From positions 186,001 to 250,000 of the forward strand of contig NZ_JAUSUM010000002.1 of the NCBI RefSeq assembly GCF_030813635.1: a stretch of 64,000 nt of DNA. The letters run 5' to 3'. The notes beneath the pieces are model-generated. The model had not been told where the DNA came from. It searched no databases and was given only the letters and a program-made list of their open reading frames with translations. This document shows, one piece after another, positions 1 to 7,863 of the stretch (its first letter is position 1; every line of letters begins with the position of its first letter). A program made the translations under genes and the position numbers. This DNA is from Salibacterium salarium. Lineage in GTDB: Bacteria > Bacillota > Bacilli > Bacillales > Marinococcaceae.

Positions 1-852
1 AAAAGACAAAAAGGAGGCATTTGCTGTAGAAGGCGGATGCCCTTTTTTATGTGCTAATCCAAGCGTCAAATGAATGGGTGGATCAAAAGGAATCGCAATT
101 AAATTTTCATCAGGGCGAACAACCATGTGTAAAAATACGGTAACACCAAAACCACGGGCGGCCAATGATTTTGCCAATGAAATCTGGTTCGTTTCAAATG
201 CGATCTGGACAGGGGAGCTCGAAAGCTGACTCGCTTGTTCAATTATTTTTCGTTGGTAATACCCTTCTTTAAAGAGAATTAGCGGTTCTGCCGCTAATTC
301 AGTTAAACCCACAGAGGTTCTTACTGCAAATCGATGGGAAGGTGGAACGACAATCATTAGTTGTTCCTTTAAGAAAGGATGGACTTCAAGTTCTGGTGAT
401 ACATCATTTTGTACAACCGTTCCTATTTCAAGAGCTCCATCGAGAATTGCTTGTTCAATGACAGTTGTCCCAGCTTCGTATAGTTCGATGTCAAGCTGGG
501 GATATATTTCTTTGAACCATGCTAGTTTTTCCGGAAAATAATAAGAGCCAACCATAGAGGGGATGCCAATCTTTACTGTTCCCCTTATCCCTTCTTTTAC
601 TTCCCGCAGCTCCTTTTTTGCTTGATGTATGTTTTGGAGAAGTACGTCGGCATGTTTTTTTAATAGTTCTCCTTCCATTGTTAAACGAATATATCGTTTT
701 TCACGGATAAATAAAGGGAGTTCAAGCTCTTTTTCCAAGTTTTGAATAGCTTTGCTGATAGCAGGCTGTGCTATTTTTAATTCTTTTGAAGCTTTTGTAA
801 AACTTCCCCATTTTTCTACTTCTAAAAAATAATATAGTTGTTTCACATCCAT
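1..852 (-). CDS. LysR-family transcriptional regulator, 3' end cut by window edge
   Basis: Reading leftward from an ATG at 850-852, preceded by GAAGGTG, the frame stays open to base 1, giving 284 codons. The N-terminus (MDVKQLYYFLEVEKWGSFTK, then ASKELKIAQPAISKAIQNLE) is a classic LysR winged helix-turn-helix. The rest fits the periplasmic-binding-like effector domain, with an EIGTV segment and a VPPSHRF segment. The family usually runs about 290-300 residues, so only the last few residues are missing. It is divergent from an MFS exporter and probably controls it, with a T-N11-A box in the shared intergenic region. Family assignment is secure; the effector is unknown. Confidence 0.9.
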   Translation of the reverse strand, partial: MDVKQLYYFLEVEKWGSFTKASKELKIAQPAISKAIQNLEKELELPLFIREKRYIRLTMEGELLKKHADVLLQNIHQAKKELREVKEGIRGTVKIGIPSMVGSYYFPEKLAWFKEIYPQLDIELYEAGTTVIEQAILDGALEIGTVVQNDVSPELEVHPFLKEQLMIVVPPSHRFAVRTSVGLTELAAEPLILFKEGYYQRKIIEQASQLSSSPVQIAFETNQISLAKSLAARGFGVTVFLHMVVRPDENLIAIPFDPPIHLTLGLAHKKGHPPSTANASFLSF

Positions 853-866
853 GTATTACACCTTCT

Positions 867-881
867 ATAACCAAAAGTTAT
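867..881. promoter_or_regulatory. LysR-type T-N11-A binding box
   Basis: ATAAC, five bases, then GTTAT is a perfect inverted repeat containing T-N11-A, the general LysR-type recognition pattern. It lies 15 bp upstream of the lysR start codon, between the divergent lysR and MFS genes, as expected for autoregulation plus control of the neighbour. Functional role is inferred. Confidence 0.55.
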
Positions 882-972
882 TATTTCTATTCTTATTATA
901 TATTTTATTTATGAAAAATGCAGTGCTACGATGTAAAAAGATATATTTCGAACGAAGGAAGAAGGATTACTT

Positions 973-2187
973 ATGATTGAACGAAAAACGAAAAAGTTTT
1001 GGCAGGCAACGATGGCACTTGGAGTATCTTCCTTATTAATTTTTGCAAACATGTATTTTCCACAGCCGTTACTACCTTTATTTTCAGATGAATTTAACGT
1101 TTCAGAGACAACATCAAGTTTACTCATTTCTATATCACTGTTTGTTTTGGGAATTAGTTTTTTCTTGTACACCGCACTTTCAGATGCGTATGGCAGGCGG
1201 AATATTATTTTTATTGCGATGGTGCTTGGAACGATGGGAACAGTTGGGATAAGTATTGCTCCCACGTTTGAATGGATGTTGATGGCACGGGTGTTCCAAG
1301 CAGCGGCATTAGCTGGTATTCCTGTTGCTGCGATGGCTTATATTAGTGAAGAATTCAGTGTTCGCGCAATGACGGTTGCAGTAGGAATATACATAAGTTG
1401 TAATAGTTTAGGCGGGATGGGAGGACGTGTGTTAAGTGGTGTCGTAACCGATAGTTGGGATTGGAGAACAGCTTTTATAGTAATGGCCATTATTAACTTC
1501 CTGTTATTTATTGTCGTTTATATGTTGCTGCCATATTCAAGACAGTTTCAGCCTCGTCCTTTTCAACTAAAAGAAGTGTTTCAGAACAACTTATATCATC
1601 TTTCTAACCCGATAATGACGTACGCATATATTATCGGGGGTCTTCATTTTCTTGTATTTATCGGTATTTTTAATTTTATTACCTACTACTTGAGTCACGA
1701 ACCCTTTCGCGTTTCCACAACGATATTGGGATTACTTTTCTTAACGTACGGCGCGGGAACAATTAGTTCTACTATGGCTGGAAGAGCGGCACAACGATGG
1801 AAGCAAACAACTTGCATGGGAATTGGAATCACTTGCATGGTGTTTAGTATTGCGATGACTTTAATACCATCCTTTTTTATAATTATTGTAGCACTTATTA
1901 TTTTGAGTTTTGGTTTCTTTTTTGTTCATTCTAGCTCTAGTTCATGGGTGACTAGACACGCAGAACAAGCGAAAGCAAGTGCTTCCGGCCTTTATTTGAC
2001 CTCTTATTATTTGGGAGGAAGTTTGGGAAGTTTATATTTTGGTTGGTTATGGTCTCATTTTGCATGGACAGGGGTTACATTAGGTGCACTATTCGTGTTA
2101 GCGGGGACAAGTATTTGCGTTATTCTTTTGAACAAAAAAGAGAAACAAGAAGTAGAATCAACTCCCGTTAATTCTGCAGTGGAATAG
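973..2187 (+). CDS. MFS transporter (YnfM-like drug/metabolite exporter)
   Basis: A 404-residue integral membrane protein with about 12 hydrophobic segments. It has the MFS loop 2-3 signature LSDAYGRRNIIF near residue 70 and a second repeat starting near residue 210. Its general layout resembles the YnfM/AraJ branch of MFS, proton-coupled exporters of drugs or small metabolites. Start ATG 973 follows GAAGGAAGAAGG. It is divergent from a LysR regulator, a pairing common for substrate-inducible efflux genes. Substrate cannot be told from sequence. A 100 bp gap separates it from the next gene. Confidence 0.85.
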   Translation: MIERKTKKFWQATMALGVSSLLIFANMYFPQPLLPLFSDEFNVSETTSSLLISISLFVLGISFFLYTALSDAYGRRNIIFIAMVLGTMGTVGISIAPTFEWMLMARVFQAAALAGIPVAAMAYISEEFSVRAMTVAVGIYISCNSLGGMGGRVLSGVVTDSWDWRTAFIVMAIINFLLFIVVYMLLPYSRQFQPRPFQLKEVFQNNLYHLSNPIMTYAYIIGGLHFLVFIGIFNFITYYLSHEPFRVSTTILGLLFLTYGAGTISSTMAGRAAQRWKQTTCMGIGITCMVFSIAMTLIPSFFIIIVALIILSFGFFFVHSSSSSWVTRHAEQAKASASGLYLTSYYLGGSLGSLYFGWLWSHFAWTGVTLGALFVLAGTSICVILLNKKEKQEVESTPVNSAVE

Positions 2188-2287
2188 TGAAATTATCCGA
2201 CTAATGTATCAAATTTGAGATTTAAGGTGTGAAAAGTTATAAGCAGAGGTATTCATTAAATAACGATATAAAAAGGAGGGGAAGGCT

Positions 2288-2842
2288 GTGAAGATAATAG
2301 GGAGTTTGGTGGTTTGTGTTGGAATACTGACGGGCTGTATCGATGTGGACCAAGAAGAACAGACTGTAACCTCTATGGTATCTGCTAAAAAAGCCGAAAC
2401 TCTTAATGTAGAAAAACAGCCTCCCACAGCCGTAAAGAGTGAAACAAATCAAACAAATGAAGGACGCGAGGCATTTTCAACCCTTTTTCAAGACACATAT
2501 AATAAGAATTTAACCTATCTGGAGAAGTCCGAAAAGGATATTCAGGAAGCTTATGGAGAACCAGATGAATCAGGTTGGTATGAAGGTGGTGAATTTTTGC
2601 AATACGACCAGTTCACTTATTTTATTCATCCTGAATCCAATCGAGCAGAATCAGTAGCCGTTCAAGATGTTTCGTTAAAACAAGCAGACATTAACGAACG
2701 CCTCGGTTCAGCGGATAAACGTTATGAGAACAAAATGGAAGGGCTTTGGACAGAAGAATATAATTATAATGATGGAAAAATTGTCGTAGAGAAGGCCTCG
2801 GAGTCTTCCGAAGAAGTCATGTGTATATGGTTTCGTAAATAG
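2288..2842 (+). CDS. Small lipoprotein, tentatively YjgB/DUF4309-like
   Basis: Starts at GTG 2288 after AGGAGGGGAAG. The first 17 residues form a lipoprotein signal ending in the lipobox LTGC, so the mature protein should be anchored on the outer face of the membrane. A polar linker (about residues 20-60) precedes a compact domain with GEPDESGWYEG and a Tyr/Phe-rich beta pattern. This resembles the YjgB/DUF4309 group of secreted Bacillus proteins, whose function is unknown. The family call is from memory of the fold pattern and is tentative; the lipoprotein call is firm. A strong terminator follows. Confidence 0.6.
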   Translation: MKIIGSLVVCVGILTGCIDVDQEEQTVTSMVSAKKAETLNVEKQPPTAVKSETNQTNEGREAFSTLFQDTYNKNLTYLEKSEKDIQEAYGEPDESGWYEGGEFLQYDQFTYFIHPESNRAESVAVQDVSLKQADINERLGSADKRYENKMEGLWTEEYNYNDGKIVVEKASESSEEVMCIWFRK

Positions 2843-2880
2843 CAAAAAATGTATGTGTAATATCGTTACATGCAAGTCAG

Positions 2881-2920
2881 CCCTGATGGAGAATAACTAA
2901 TCCATCAGGGTTGCTTTGTT
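2881..2920 (+). terminator. Rho-independent terminator of the lipoprotein gene
   Basis: Ten-base perfect stem CCCTGATGGA / TCCATCAGGG with a ten-base loop, followed by a T-rich run (TTGCTTTGTTT). Confidence 0.85.
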
Positions 2921-2926
2921 TCCTGA

Positions 2927-3064
2927 TTTAACCGGCCCTTTAGAATAATATACATTATAGTCGATGGGTACGAGAATAACACATTTCGTCCAGAGTCTTT
3001 GTTAACTCGAGCTCAGTTTGCAGAAGTACTATATGATTTAGGATATCATATAGAGCCACTTTAA
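2927..3064 (+). pseudogene. Remnant of an S-layer homology (SLH) domain
   Basis: With no start codon, the frame open from 2927 to TAA 3062-3064 reads VDGYENNTFRPE followed by SLLTRAQFAEVLYDLGY. This is the conserved core of an SLH domain (GY.NNTFRPE...TRAQFAE.L), which binds pyruvylated cell-wall polymer. It is the very C-terminal end of such a protein, cut off on the 5' side by the preceding terminator, with a stop in frame at 2924. No other SLH coding sequence is nearby, so it looks like the relic of a deleted surface-protein gene. Confidence 0.7.
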
Positions 3065-3072
3065 TAAGATAC

Positions 3073-3105
3073 AAAGCATCCTTTTCGTTGAGAGAAGGAT
3101 GCTTT
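3073..3105 (+). terminator. Hairpin after the SLH remnant
   Basis: Perfect 11 bp stem AAAGCATCCTT / AAGGATGCTTT around an 11-base loop. The downstream run is only weakly T-rich, so it is probably the surviving terminator of the decayed SLH gene. Confidence 0.6.
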
Positions 3106-3197
3106 ACTATTGTGTGCAGTGTTATGTAACACTATGGTTTTTGAAATAACAATATATTCTAAGCAATTTTTATAAATTTTAGAAAAATCACGATTTT

Positions 3198-3261
3198 TTG
3201 TTGTAAAACAGATTAAACTGTTATATTATAATAACCGTAAATAAAAACTGTATTAATACAG
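3198..3261 (+). promoter_or_regulatory. aceA promoter region with two CTGT/ACAG palindromes
   Basis: A possible sigma-A promoter is TTGTTG (3198-3203), an 18-base spacer, then TATATT (3222-3227). Two palindromes with matching half-sites flank the -10: AACAG-N6-CTGTT at 3207-3222 and the perfect CTGTATTAATACAG at 3248-3261. Placement in the spacer and just downstream suggests operators for a repressor of isocitrate lyase. The protein is unknown. Confidence 0.45.
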
Positions 3262-3280
3262 AAGAAATGGAGGAGAGGAT

Positions 3281-4558
3281 ATGATGAAAAAAAGAGAAGA
3301 AGCTAAAAGAATTCAAAAGGAATGGGAGCAGGATGAACGCTGGATAGGTATCAAAAGACCTTATTCAGCGGAAGAAGTAGTAAATGTAAGAGGTTCACTC
3401 CCAATTGAACACACATTGGCCAATCAAGGAGCAGAAAAGCTATGGAAATTGCTTCATTCTGAGCCATTTGTTCCTTCGCTAGGGGCTTTGACAGGAAACC
3501 AAGCGGTTCAACAAGTGAAAGCAGGTTTGAAAGCGATTTATTTAAGCGGGTGGCAGGTAGCGGCTGACGCTAATCTATCTGGGCAGATGTATCCTGATCA
3601 AAGTTTGTACCCCTCTAACAGTGTGCCACACGTAGTTAAACGTATTAATCAATCGCTTCAACGCGCCGACCAAATTCAATACATGGAAGGTGGAGAAGAT
3701 ATTGATTATTATGCTCCTATTATAGCTGATGCAGAAGCTGGATTTGGGGGCCAACTAAATGTATTTGAATTAATGAAAAGCATGATTGAAGCTGGAGCTG
3801 CAGGTGTTCATTTTGAAGATCAATTAGCATCAGAGAAAAAATGTGGTCACTTGGGAGGAAAAGTTCTTGTCCCTACCCAAACAGCTGTGCGAAATCTAGT
3901 TTCCGCAAGACTTGCTGCAGATGTATGCGGAACGAAGACCTTACTATTAGCTAGAACAGATGCCGATGCAGCAGATCTTATTACAAGTGATATAGATCCT
4001 GCTGATGAACCATTTCTGACGGGTGAGCGTACGGATGAAGGGTTTTATCGTACACAGTCTGGAATGAATCAGGCCATTGCAAGAGGGCTTGCATATGCTC
4101 CATATGCCGATTTAATCTGGTGTGAAACATCTAAACCTGATTTAGAAGAAGCCAAACGTTTTGCGGATGCGATTCATGAAAAGTTTCCAGGAAAAATGCT
4201 AGCCTATAATTGTTCCCCTTCCTTTAATTGGAAAGGGAATTTAGAAAATGATACTATCGAAAATTTCCAAGCAGAATTAGGAAAGATGGGATATAAGTTT
4301 CAATTTGTAACTCTCGCAGGATTTCACGCCTTAAATCATAGCATGTTCCAATTAGCTCAGGGTTATAAAGAACGTGGCATGGGTGCATATTCAGAATTGC
4401 AGCAAGAAGAATTCACAAGTGAAAAAAATGGATATACTGCGACGCGTCACCAACGAGAAGTAGGTACTGGATATTTTGATGAAGTGTCACAAATTATATC
4501 AGGCGGATCCTCATCAACAACCGCAATGAAAGGTTCAACAGAAACAGCACAATTTTAA
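3281..4558 (+). CDS. aceA: Isocitrate lyase
   Basis: Splits isocitrate to glyoxylate and succinate, the first step of the glyoxylate shunt needed to grow on acetate or fatty acids. The 425-residue protein carries the catalytic loop KKCGHLGGK with the active cysteine at residue 188. It also has the substrate-site segments [22 protein letters not shown] and [10 protein letters not shown], and the C-terminal NCSPSFNWK. Length fits the short bacterial type. Start is ATG 3281 or 3284, after GGAGGAGAGG. Malate synthase, usually beside it, is not in this window. It is monocistronic between its own promoter and a terminator. Confidence 0.97.
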   Translation: MMKKREEAKRIQKEWEQDERWIGIKRPYSAEEVVNVRGSLPIEHTLANQGAEKLWKLLHSEPFVPSLGALTGNQAVQQVKAGLKAIYLSGWQVAADANLSGQMYPDQSLYPSNSVPHVVKRINQSLQRADQIQYMEGGEDIDYYAPIIADAEAGFGGQLNVFELMKSMIEAGAAGVHFEDQLASEKKCGHLGGKVLVPTQTAVRNLVSARLAADVCGTKTLLLARTDADAADLITSDIDPADEPFLTGERTDEGFYRTQSGMNQAIARGLAYAPYADLIWCETSKPDLEEAKRFADAIHEKFPGKMLAYNCSPSFNWKGNLENDTIENFQAELGKMGYKFQFVTLAGFHALNHSMFQLAQGYKERGMGAYSELQQEEFTSEKNGYTATRHQREVGTGYFDEVSQIISGGSSSTTAMKGSTETAQF

Positions 4559-4566
4559 AGATGACC

Positions 4567-4618
4567 GAGGCGGCCGGGCAAATAGTTATTTGCCAGCCGT
4601 CTCGACTTCTTGTTCTTT
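4567..4618 (+). terminator. aceA terminator, overlapping the 3' end of the convergent MFS gene
   Basis: Interrupted stem GAGGCGGC..GGCAAATA / TATTTGCC.GCCGTCTC (4567-4603) followed by a T/C-rich run. The stop codon of the minus-strand MFS gene (4586-4588) falls in the loop. Confidence 0.7.
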
Positions 4619-5821
4619 CCATTCTGAAGAAGAGGAAGCCGAAATCCGGTTAAATACGACATAGAAACTAACCGTAAGGATGAGCACAAAAACGGCACTA
4701 TAGAGAAACAATAAAGAAAATCCGGTGAAGGATACAACAATTCCTAAAAAATAAGACCCGAGTGCAATGCCAGAATCAAACATCATGAAAAAGGTTGCGG
4801 TGGCATAACTGTTACGGTGACCGGCAGAGGATTGTACGGATATTGATAACAAAGAAGGTAGGAGCGTACCATATCCGATACCAATTAAACCAGCAGAAAT
4901 GAGAAATAAAACAGCGGATTCAGCTATACCTAATGTCAAAAGACCGAAAGCAAAAATGATCAAACATGGCAGGATCACAATTTTTGGGCCGCGTTCGTCA
5001 AATAAACGGCCAAGATATGGTCTAGTTAAAAGCATTGTCACAGCAAATACGAGAAAGAAGTAACTCGATATTTTTTCAAGACCAAGTTCTGTTGCATATA
5101 CGGAAATAAAAGAAATAACACCGGAATACGCGAATGCTACAAGACTGCTCATTAAAGCGATAGGTAATGCATTTAGTTCTAAAAAATCGTGAATAGACAT
5201 TTTACGTTTTACATCCTCAGGGGCAGGATGAGATTGCTCTACAGTTTTGACAACCAAGGAACAAATAACCCCGACTATCATAATAATGCTTAAAATGATA
5301 AACAAATACTTAAAAGATACATATTGGATTAGTGTCAATCCGAGGAATGGACCGACAACGACAGCTAGATTCATAGACATCGTAAAATAACCAAGCCCTT
5401 CACCGCGTCGCTCATCCGGTACAACATCGGCAGCAATCGCTGCAGTTGCGGTTGTTAAAACTCCAAATGAAATGCCGTGAACTAAACGGAGTAACATCAA
5501 GGCGGTGAATCCTTCTGTCCAGATATATCCAAACGTAGTTGCTGTAAAGATAAGCACGCACGATAGGAGAATTTTTTTTCGTCCTAGCCGTTCAACTAAA
5601 CTGCCTGAAAAGGGTCTCATAAGAATAGCGGTGATAAACATTGCCGTAACAACTAATCCACCTTGTGCTTCCGTTCCTCCTAGCTCATATATTACATATA
5701 GCGGTAACGTCGTTAAAAATGTATAAAAGATGACAAATACGATAAAATGAACAAAAGAAATGCTTAGAAAATCTTTTGTCCAAATAGGTGGTTTTTCATT
5801 CGCTTTCATTGGTGTTCGCAT
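4586..5821 (-). CDS. MFS transporter (YwoG-like)
   Basis: A 411-residue transporter with about 12 membrane spans. It has MFS signature loops RPFSGSLVERLGRKKILL (about residue 70) and RPYLGRLFDERGPKIVI (about 275), plus PDERRGEGLGYF between the halves. It resembles B. subtilis YwoG, a putative efflux pump paired with the MarR regulator YwoH. The reading frame overlaps the marR 3' end by 26 bp, indicating translational coupling. The first ATG sits directly on AAAGGA, so ATG at 5807-5809 (MKANEKPP) may be the true start. Substrate unknown. Confidence 0.85.
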   Translation of the reverse strand: MRTPMKANEKPPIWTKDFLSISFVHFIVFVIFYTFLTTLPLYVIYELGGTEAQGGLVVTAMFITAILMRPFSGSLVERLGRKKILLSCVLIFTATTFGYIWTEGFTALMLLRLVHGISFGVLTTATAAIAADVVPDERRGEGLGYFTMSMNLAVVVGPFLGLTLIQYVSFKYLFIILSIIMIVGVICSLVVKTVEQSHPAPEDVKRKMSIHDFLELNALPIALMSSLVAFAYSGVISFISVYATELGLEKISSYFFLVFAVTMLLTRPYLGRLFDERGPKIVILPCLIIFAFGLLTLGIAESAVLFLISAGLIGIGYGTLLPSLLSISVQSSAGHRNSYATATFFMMFDSGIALGSYFLGIVVSFTGFSLLFLYSAVFVLILTVSFYVVFNRISASSSSEWKEQEVETAGK

Positions 5822-6233
5822 TCCTTTCGCTGCCTAATTTTTTCAAAAGCCGATAAAGTTCTTGTTGCTCATTAGTTGTTAAATTTGTCGTAAAATCATT
5901 TTCGAACTGTTGGACACTTTGTTGAATCAAATCCAATTTTTCTCTTGCTTCGTCTGTTAATAAAATAATTTTTTCTCGTTTATCATTTCCTAGTTTTTTT
6001 ATAATCCAACCACTTTTTTCCATACGAGTTAACGTTCTCGTGATAGTTGGAGCTTCCACTTGAAGGTATTTCCATATGTCCGTCTGAGTCATTGGTCCGT
6101 TTTCTAAAAGGATATACAATATTGTCCATTGGGAAGAGTAAAGGTTATGTTGCTGTAAATAATCATTCATTTCTTTCGAAAAAAGCCGCACTTTTTGGTT
6201 TAAAAGGTGAAAAAGTTCGCTACGATTCATCAT
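5796..6233 (-). CDS. MarR-family transcriptional regulator (YwoH-like)
   Basis: A 145-residue protein with the MarR winged helix: helices SSQWTILYILLENGPMTQT and DIWKYLQVEAPTITRTLTRM, then the wing GWIIKKLGNDKREKII near residues 80-95. It should bind as a dimer to a palindrome and repress its own operon with the downstream MFS gene until a ligand is bound. A 14 bp palindrome lies in its 5' region behind a near-consensus promoter. Ligand unknown. Confidence 0.92.
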   Translation of the reverse strand: MMNRSELFHLLNQKVRLFSKEMNDYLQQHNLYSSQWTILYILLENGPMTQTDIWKYLQVEAPTITRTLTRMEKSGWIIKKLGNDKREKIILLTDEAREKLDLIQQSVQQFENDFTTNLTTNEQQELYRLLKKLGSERNANTNESE

Positions 6234-6254
6234 GTACTCATTGCTCCTTATATG

Positions 6255-6313
6255 TTTACCTAGGTAAATAATTACGCCTTTATTATTATAGAGAGTACTT
6301 CACTACTTGTAAA
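6255..6313 (-). promoter_or_regulatory. marR promoter and palindromic operator
   Basis: On the minus strand TTTACA (6308-6313), a 17-base spacer and TATAAT (6285-6290) make a near-consensus sigma-A promoter. The perfect palindrome TTTACCTAGGTAAA (6255-6268) lies about 10-25 bases past the start point, ideal for repression by the encoded MarR protein. Confidence 0.75.
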
Positions 6314-6360
6314 CTGGGTTTTCTTATGTAAAGGTATTCAAAGATGGGAAATACGCATAT

Positions 6361-6397
6361 AAAAAAGCTGTTCTCAAAAATTTTTAAAGAACAGCTT
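6361..6397 (-). terminator. Terminator of the RraA-like gene
   Basis: On the minus strand AAGCTGTTCT / AGAACAGCTT forms a 10 bp stem that runs into TTTTTT. Confidence 0.85.
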
Positions 6398-6412
6398 CGG
6401 GATTCGTCTTTA

Positions 6413-6886
6413 TTATAATTGTTTTTCAGCTACTAAAATACCGTCTTCATCGGCATATACCCAACTTCCGGGCTCCCATGTAGTGTTTGCGAACTGCAGT
6501 GATGTACCGCGCTTGCCTTCCCCTTTTTTTATAGATGGAAAAGGGGTTGTGCCGAGTGCAAATATACCAACAGGCATCTCATTAATTTCCCCCGCATCGC
6601 GAATCGAACCATGAATAATAACACCGGCGAGATTTCTTTTTTGCGCAATAGCTGCGAGATTGTCACCCATTAATGCGTAACGTCGAGACGCACCACCATC
6701 AATGACAAGAACACTTCCTTCTGGAATCGTTTCAAGCGCTTGTTTTACGAGAACGTTGTCTTCAAACACCTGAACCGTTTGAACTGGACCAGAAAACGTT
6801 GTCGTATTCCCATAATGATGAAAGATTGGATCAGCTAATACTACGTTATCTTTATGTTCATCACAAATATCTGCTGTTAAACCCAT
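6413..6886 (-). CDS. RraA-like protein (possible 4-hydroxy-4-methyl-2-oxoglutarate aldolase)
   Basis: A 157-residue member of the RraA/HMG aldolase family, seen from the conserved VIDGGASRRYALMGDNLA and the GVIIHGSIRDAGEI loop. The Arg-Asp pair in that loop binds metal and substrate in the aldolases. In gamma-proteobacteria RraA inhibits RNase E. Bacillaceae lack a classical RNase E, so an aldolase or decarboxylase role, or an unknown one, is likelier. ATG 6886 follows AAAAGGAGG. It stands alone, divergent from dapH. Confidence 0.85.
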   Translation of the reverse strand: MGLTADICDEHKDNVVLADPIFHHYGNTTTFSGPVQTVQVFEDNVLVKQALETIPEGSVLVIDGGASRRYALMGDNLAAIAQKRNLAGVIIHGSIRDAGEINEMPVGIFALGTTPFPSIKKGEGKRGTSLQFANTTWEPGSWVYADEDGILVAEKQL

Positions 6887-7033
6887 ATCAACTTCCTCCT
6901 TTTATGTATATACTCTTTCATGAAAATTCTACATACCTGTACTATTTTCCTGTTATAAATAAGACAAATAGGTTTCTTTCAACGGTTTCCTATGATAACC
7001 TATGAAAGAGAATTGATAAGGAGGCACAAGACC

Positions 7034-7756
7034 ATGAAGCAAATGGATGCAAATGAGATAATTTCCTTTATTTCTGAAAGTGAAAAAACAACACCGGTGA
7101 AAGTACATATTAACGGTGAAGGTCTGGAAACAATAGGGTTCGGTAATGAGACAAAACGTTTTATTACAGGTAATACAGGTGTACTTTTCGGAGAATGGAA
7201 AGATATAAAAAACGGAATTGAAGAAAATCAAGACAAAATCGATGATTACGTTGTGGAAAGCGACCGTCGCAATTCTGCGATTCCACTTCTTGATACAAAG
7301 GATATCCCAGCACGTATCGAGCCGGGATCGGTTATCCGCGATCAAGTAGAAATCGGTAAAAACGCAGTAATCATGATGGGGGCAACAATTAACATCGGAT
7401 CGGTCGTTGGTGAGAACACAATGATTGATATGAATGTTGCACTTGGTGGACGCGCAACAGTTGGTAATAATTGTCACATTGGTGCAGGTTCTATTCTTGC
7501 TGGAGTGATTGAACCGCCATCTGCACAGCCTGTCGTAGTAGAAGACGGCGTTGTTGTTGGTGCAAATTGCGTGATTCTTGAAGGAGTAACAGTTGGGGAA
7601 GGTTCTGTTGTTGCAGCAGGAGCTGTTGTCACTGAGGACGTACCAGCTAATACAGTTGTAGCAGGAACACCGGCACGCGTCATTAAAGAAATTGATGATC
7701 AAACGAAAGGCAAAACGGAAATGAAGCAAGAACTTCGCCGTTTAAATGAAGATTAA
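7034..7756 (+). CDS. dapH: Tetrahydrodipicolinate N-acetyltransferase
   Basis: Transfers acetyl from acetyl-CoA to L-2,3,4,5-tetrahydrodipicolinate, opening the acetylated branch of diaminopimelate and lysine synthesis. The 240-residue protein has a DapH N-terminal domain (residues 1-85). A left-handed beta-helix of hexapeptide repeats follows: [49 protein letters not shown], and a C-terminal [11 protein letters not shown]. Start ATG 7034 was chosen because AAGGAGG ends 9 bases before it, although the frame is open further upstream. It is followed by an aminotransferase and dapL. Confidence 0.96.
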   Translation: MKQMDANEIISFISESEKTTPVKVHINGEGLETIGFGNETKRFITGNTGVLFGEWKDIKNGIEENQDKIDDYVVESDRRNSAIPLLDTKDIPARIEPGSVIRDQVEIGKNAVIMMGATINIGSVVGENTMIDMNVALGGRATVGNNCHIGAGSILAGVIEPPSAQPVVVEDGVVVGANCVILEGVTVGEGSVVAAGAVVTEDVPANTVVAGTPARVIKEIDDQTKGKTEMKQELRRLNED

Positions 7757-7780
7757 AAAGTAAAATAACGTTTTACTAAA

Positions 7781-7824
7781 AAGACTGCCCGGCTTGGAAG
7801 ATGACTTCTAATCCGGGCAGTCTT
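7781..7824 (+). other. Intercistronic hairpin between dapH and the aminotransferase
   Basis: Perfect 12 bp arms AAGACTGCCCGG / CCGGGCAGTCTT with a 20-base spacer. What follows is CCATCTATTC, not a T-run, so it may stabilise or process the message rather than end it. Confidence 0.6.
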
Positions 7825-7863
7825 CCATCTATTCAAGGCCTTTAACAGAAAGGAAAGAGAACA

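Noticed and set aside
2961-3064. Small intact gene instead of an SLH remnant
   Set aside because: No in-frame start with an RBS, and the sequence is exactly the C-terminal part of a known domain.
6953-7729. Long minus-strand open frame opposite dapH
   Set aside because: Composition is unlike a protein of this genome (very rich in Cys, Asn and His), it lacks homology, and it is the complement of a well-supported gene.
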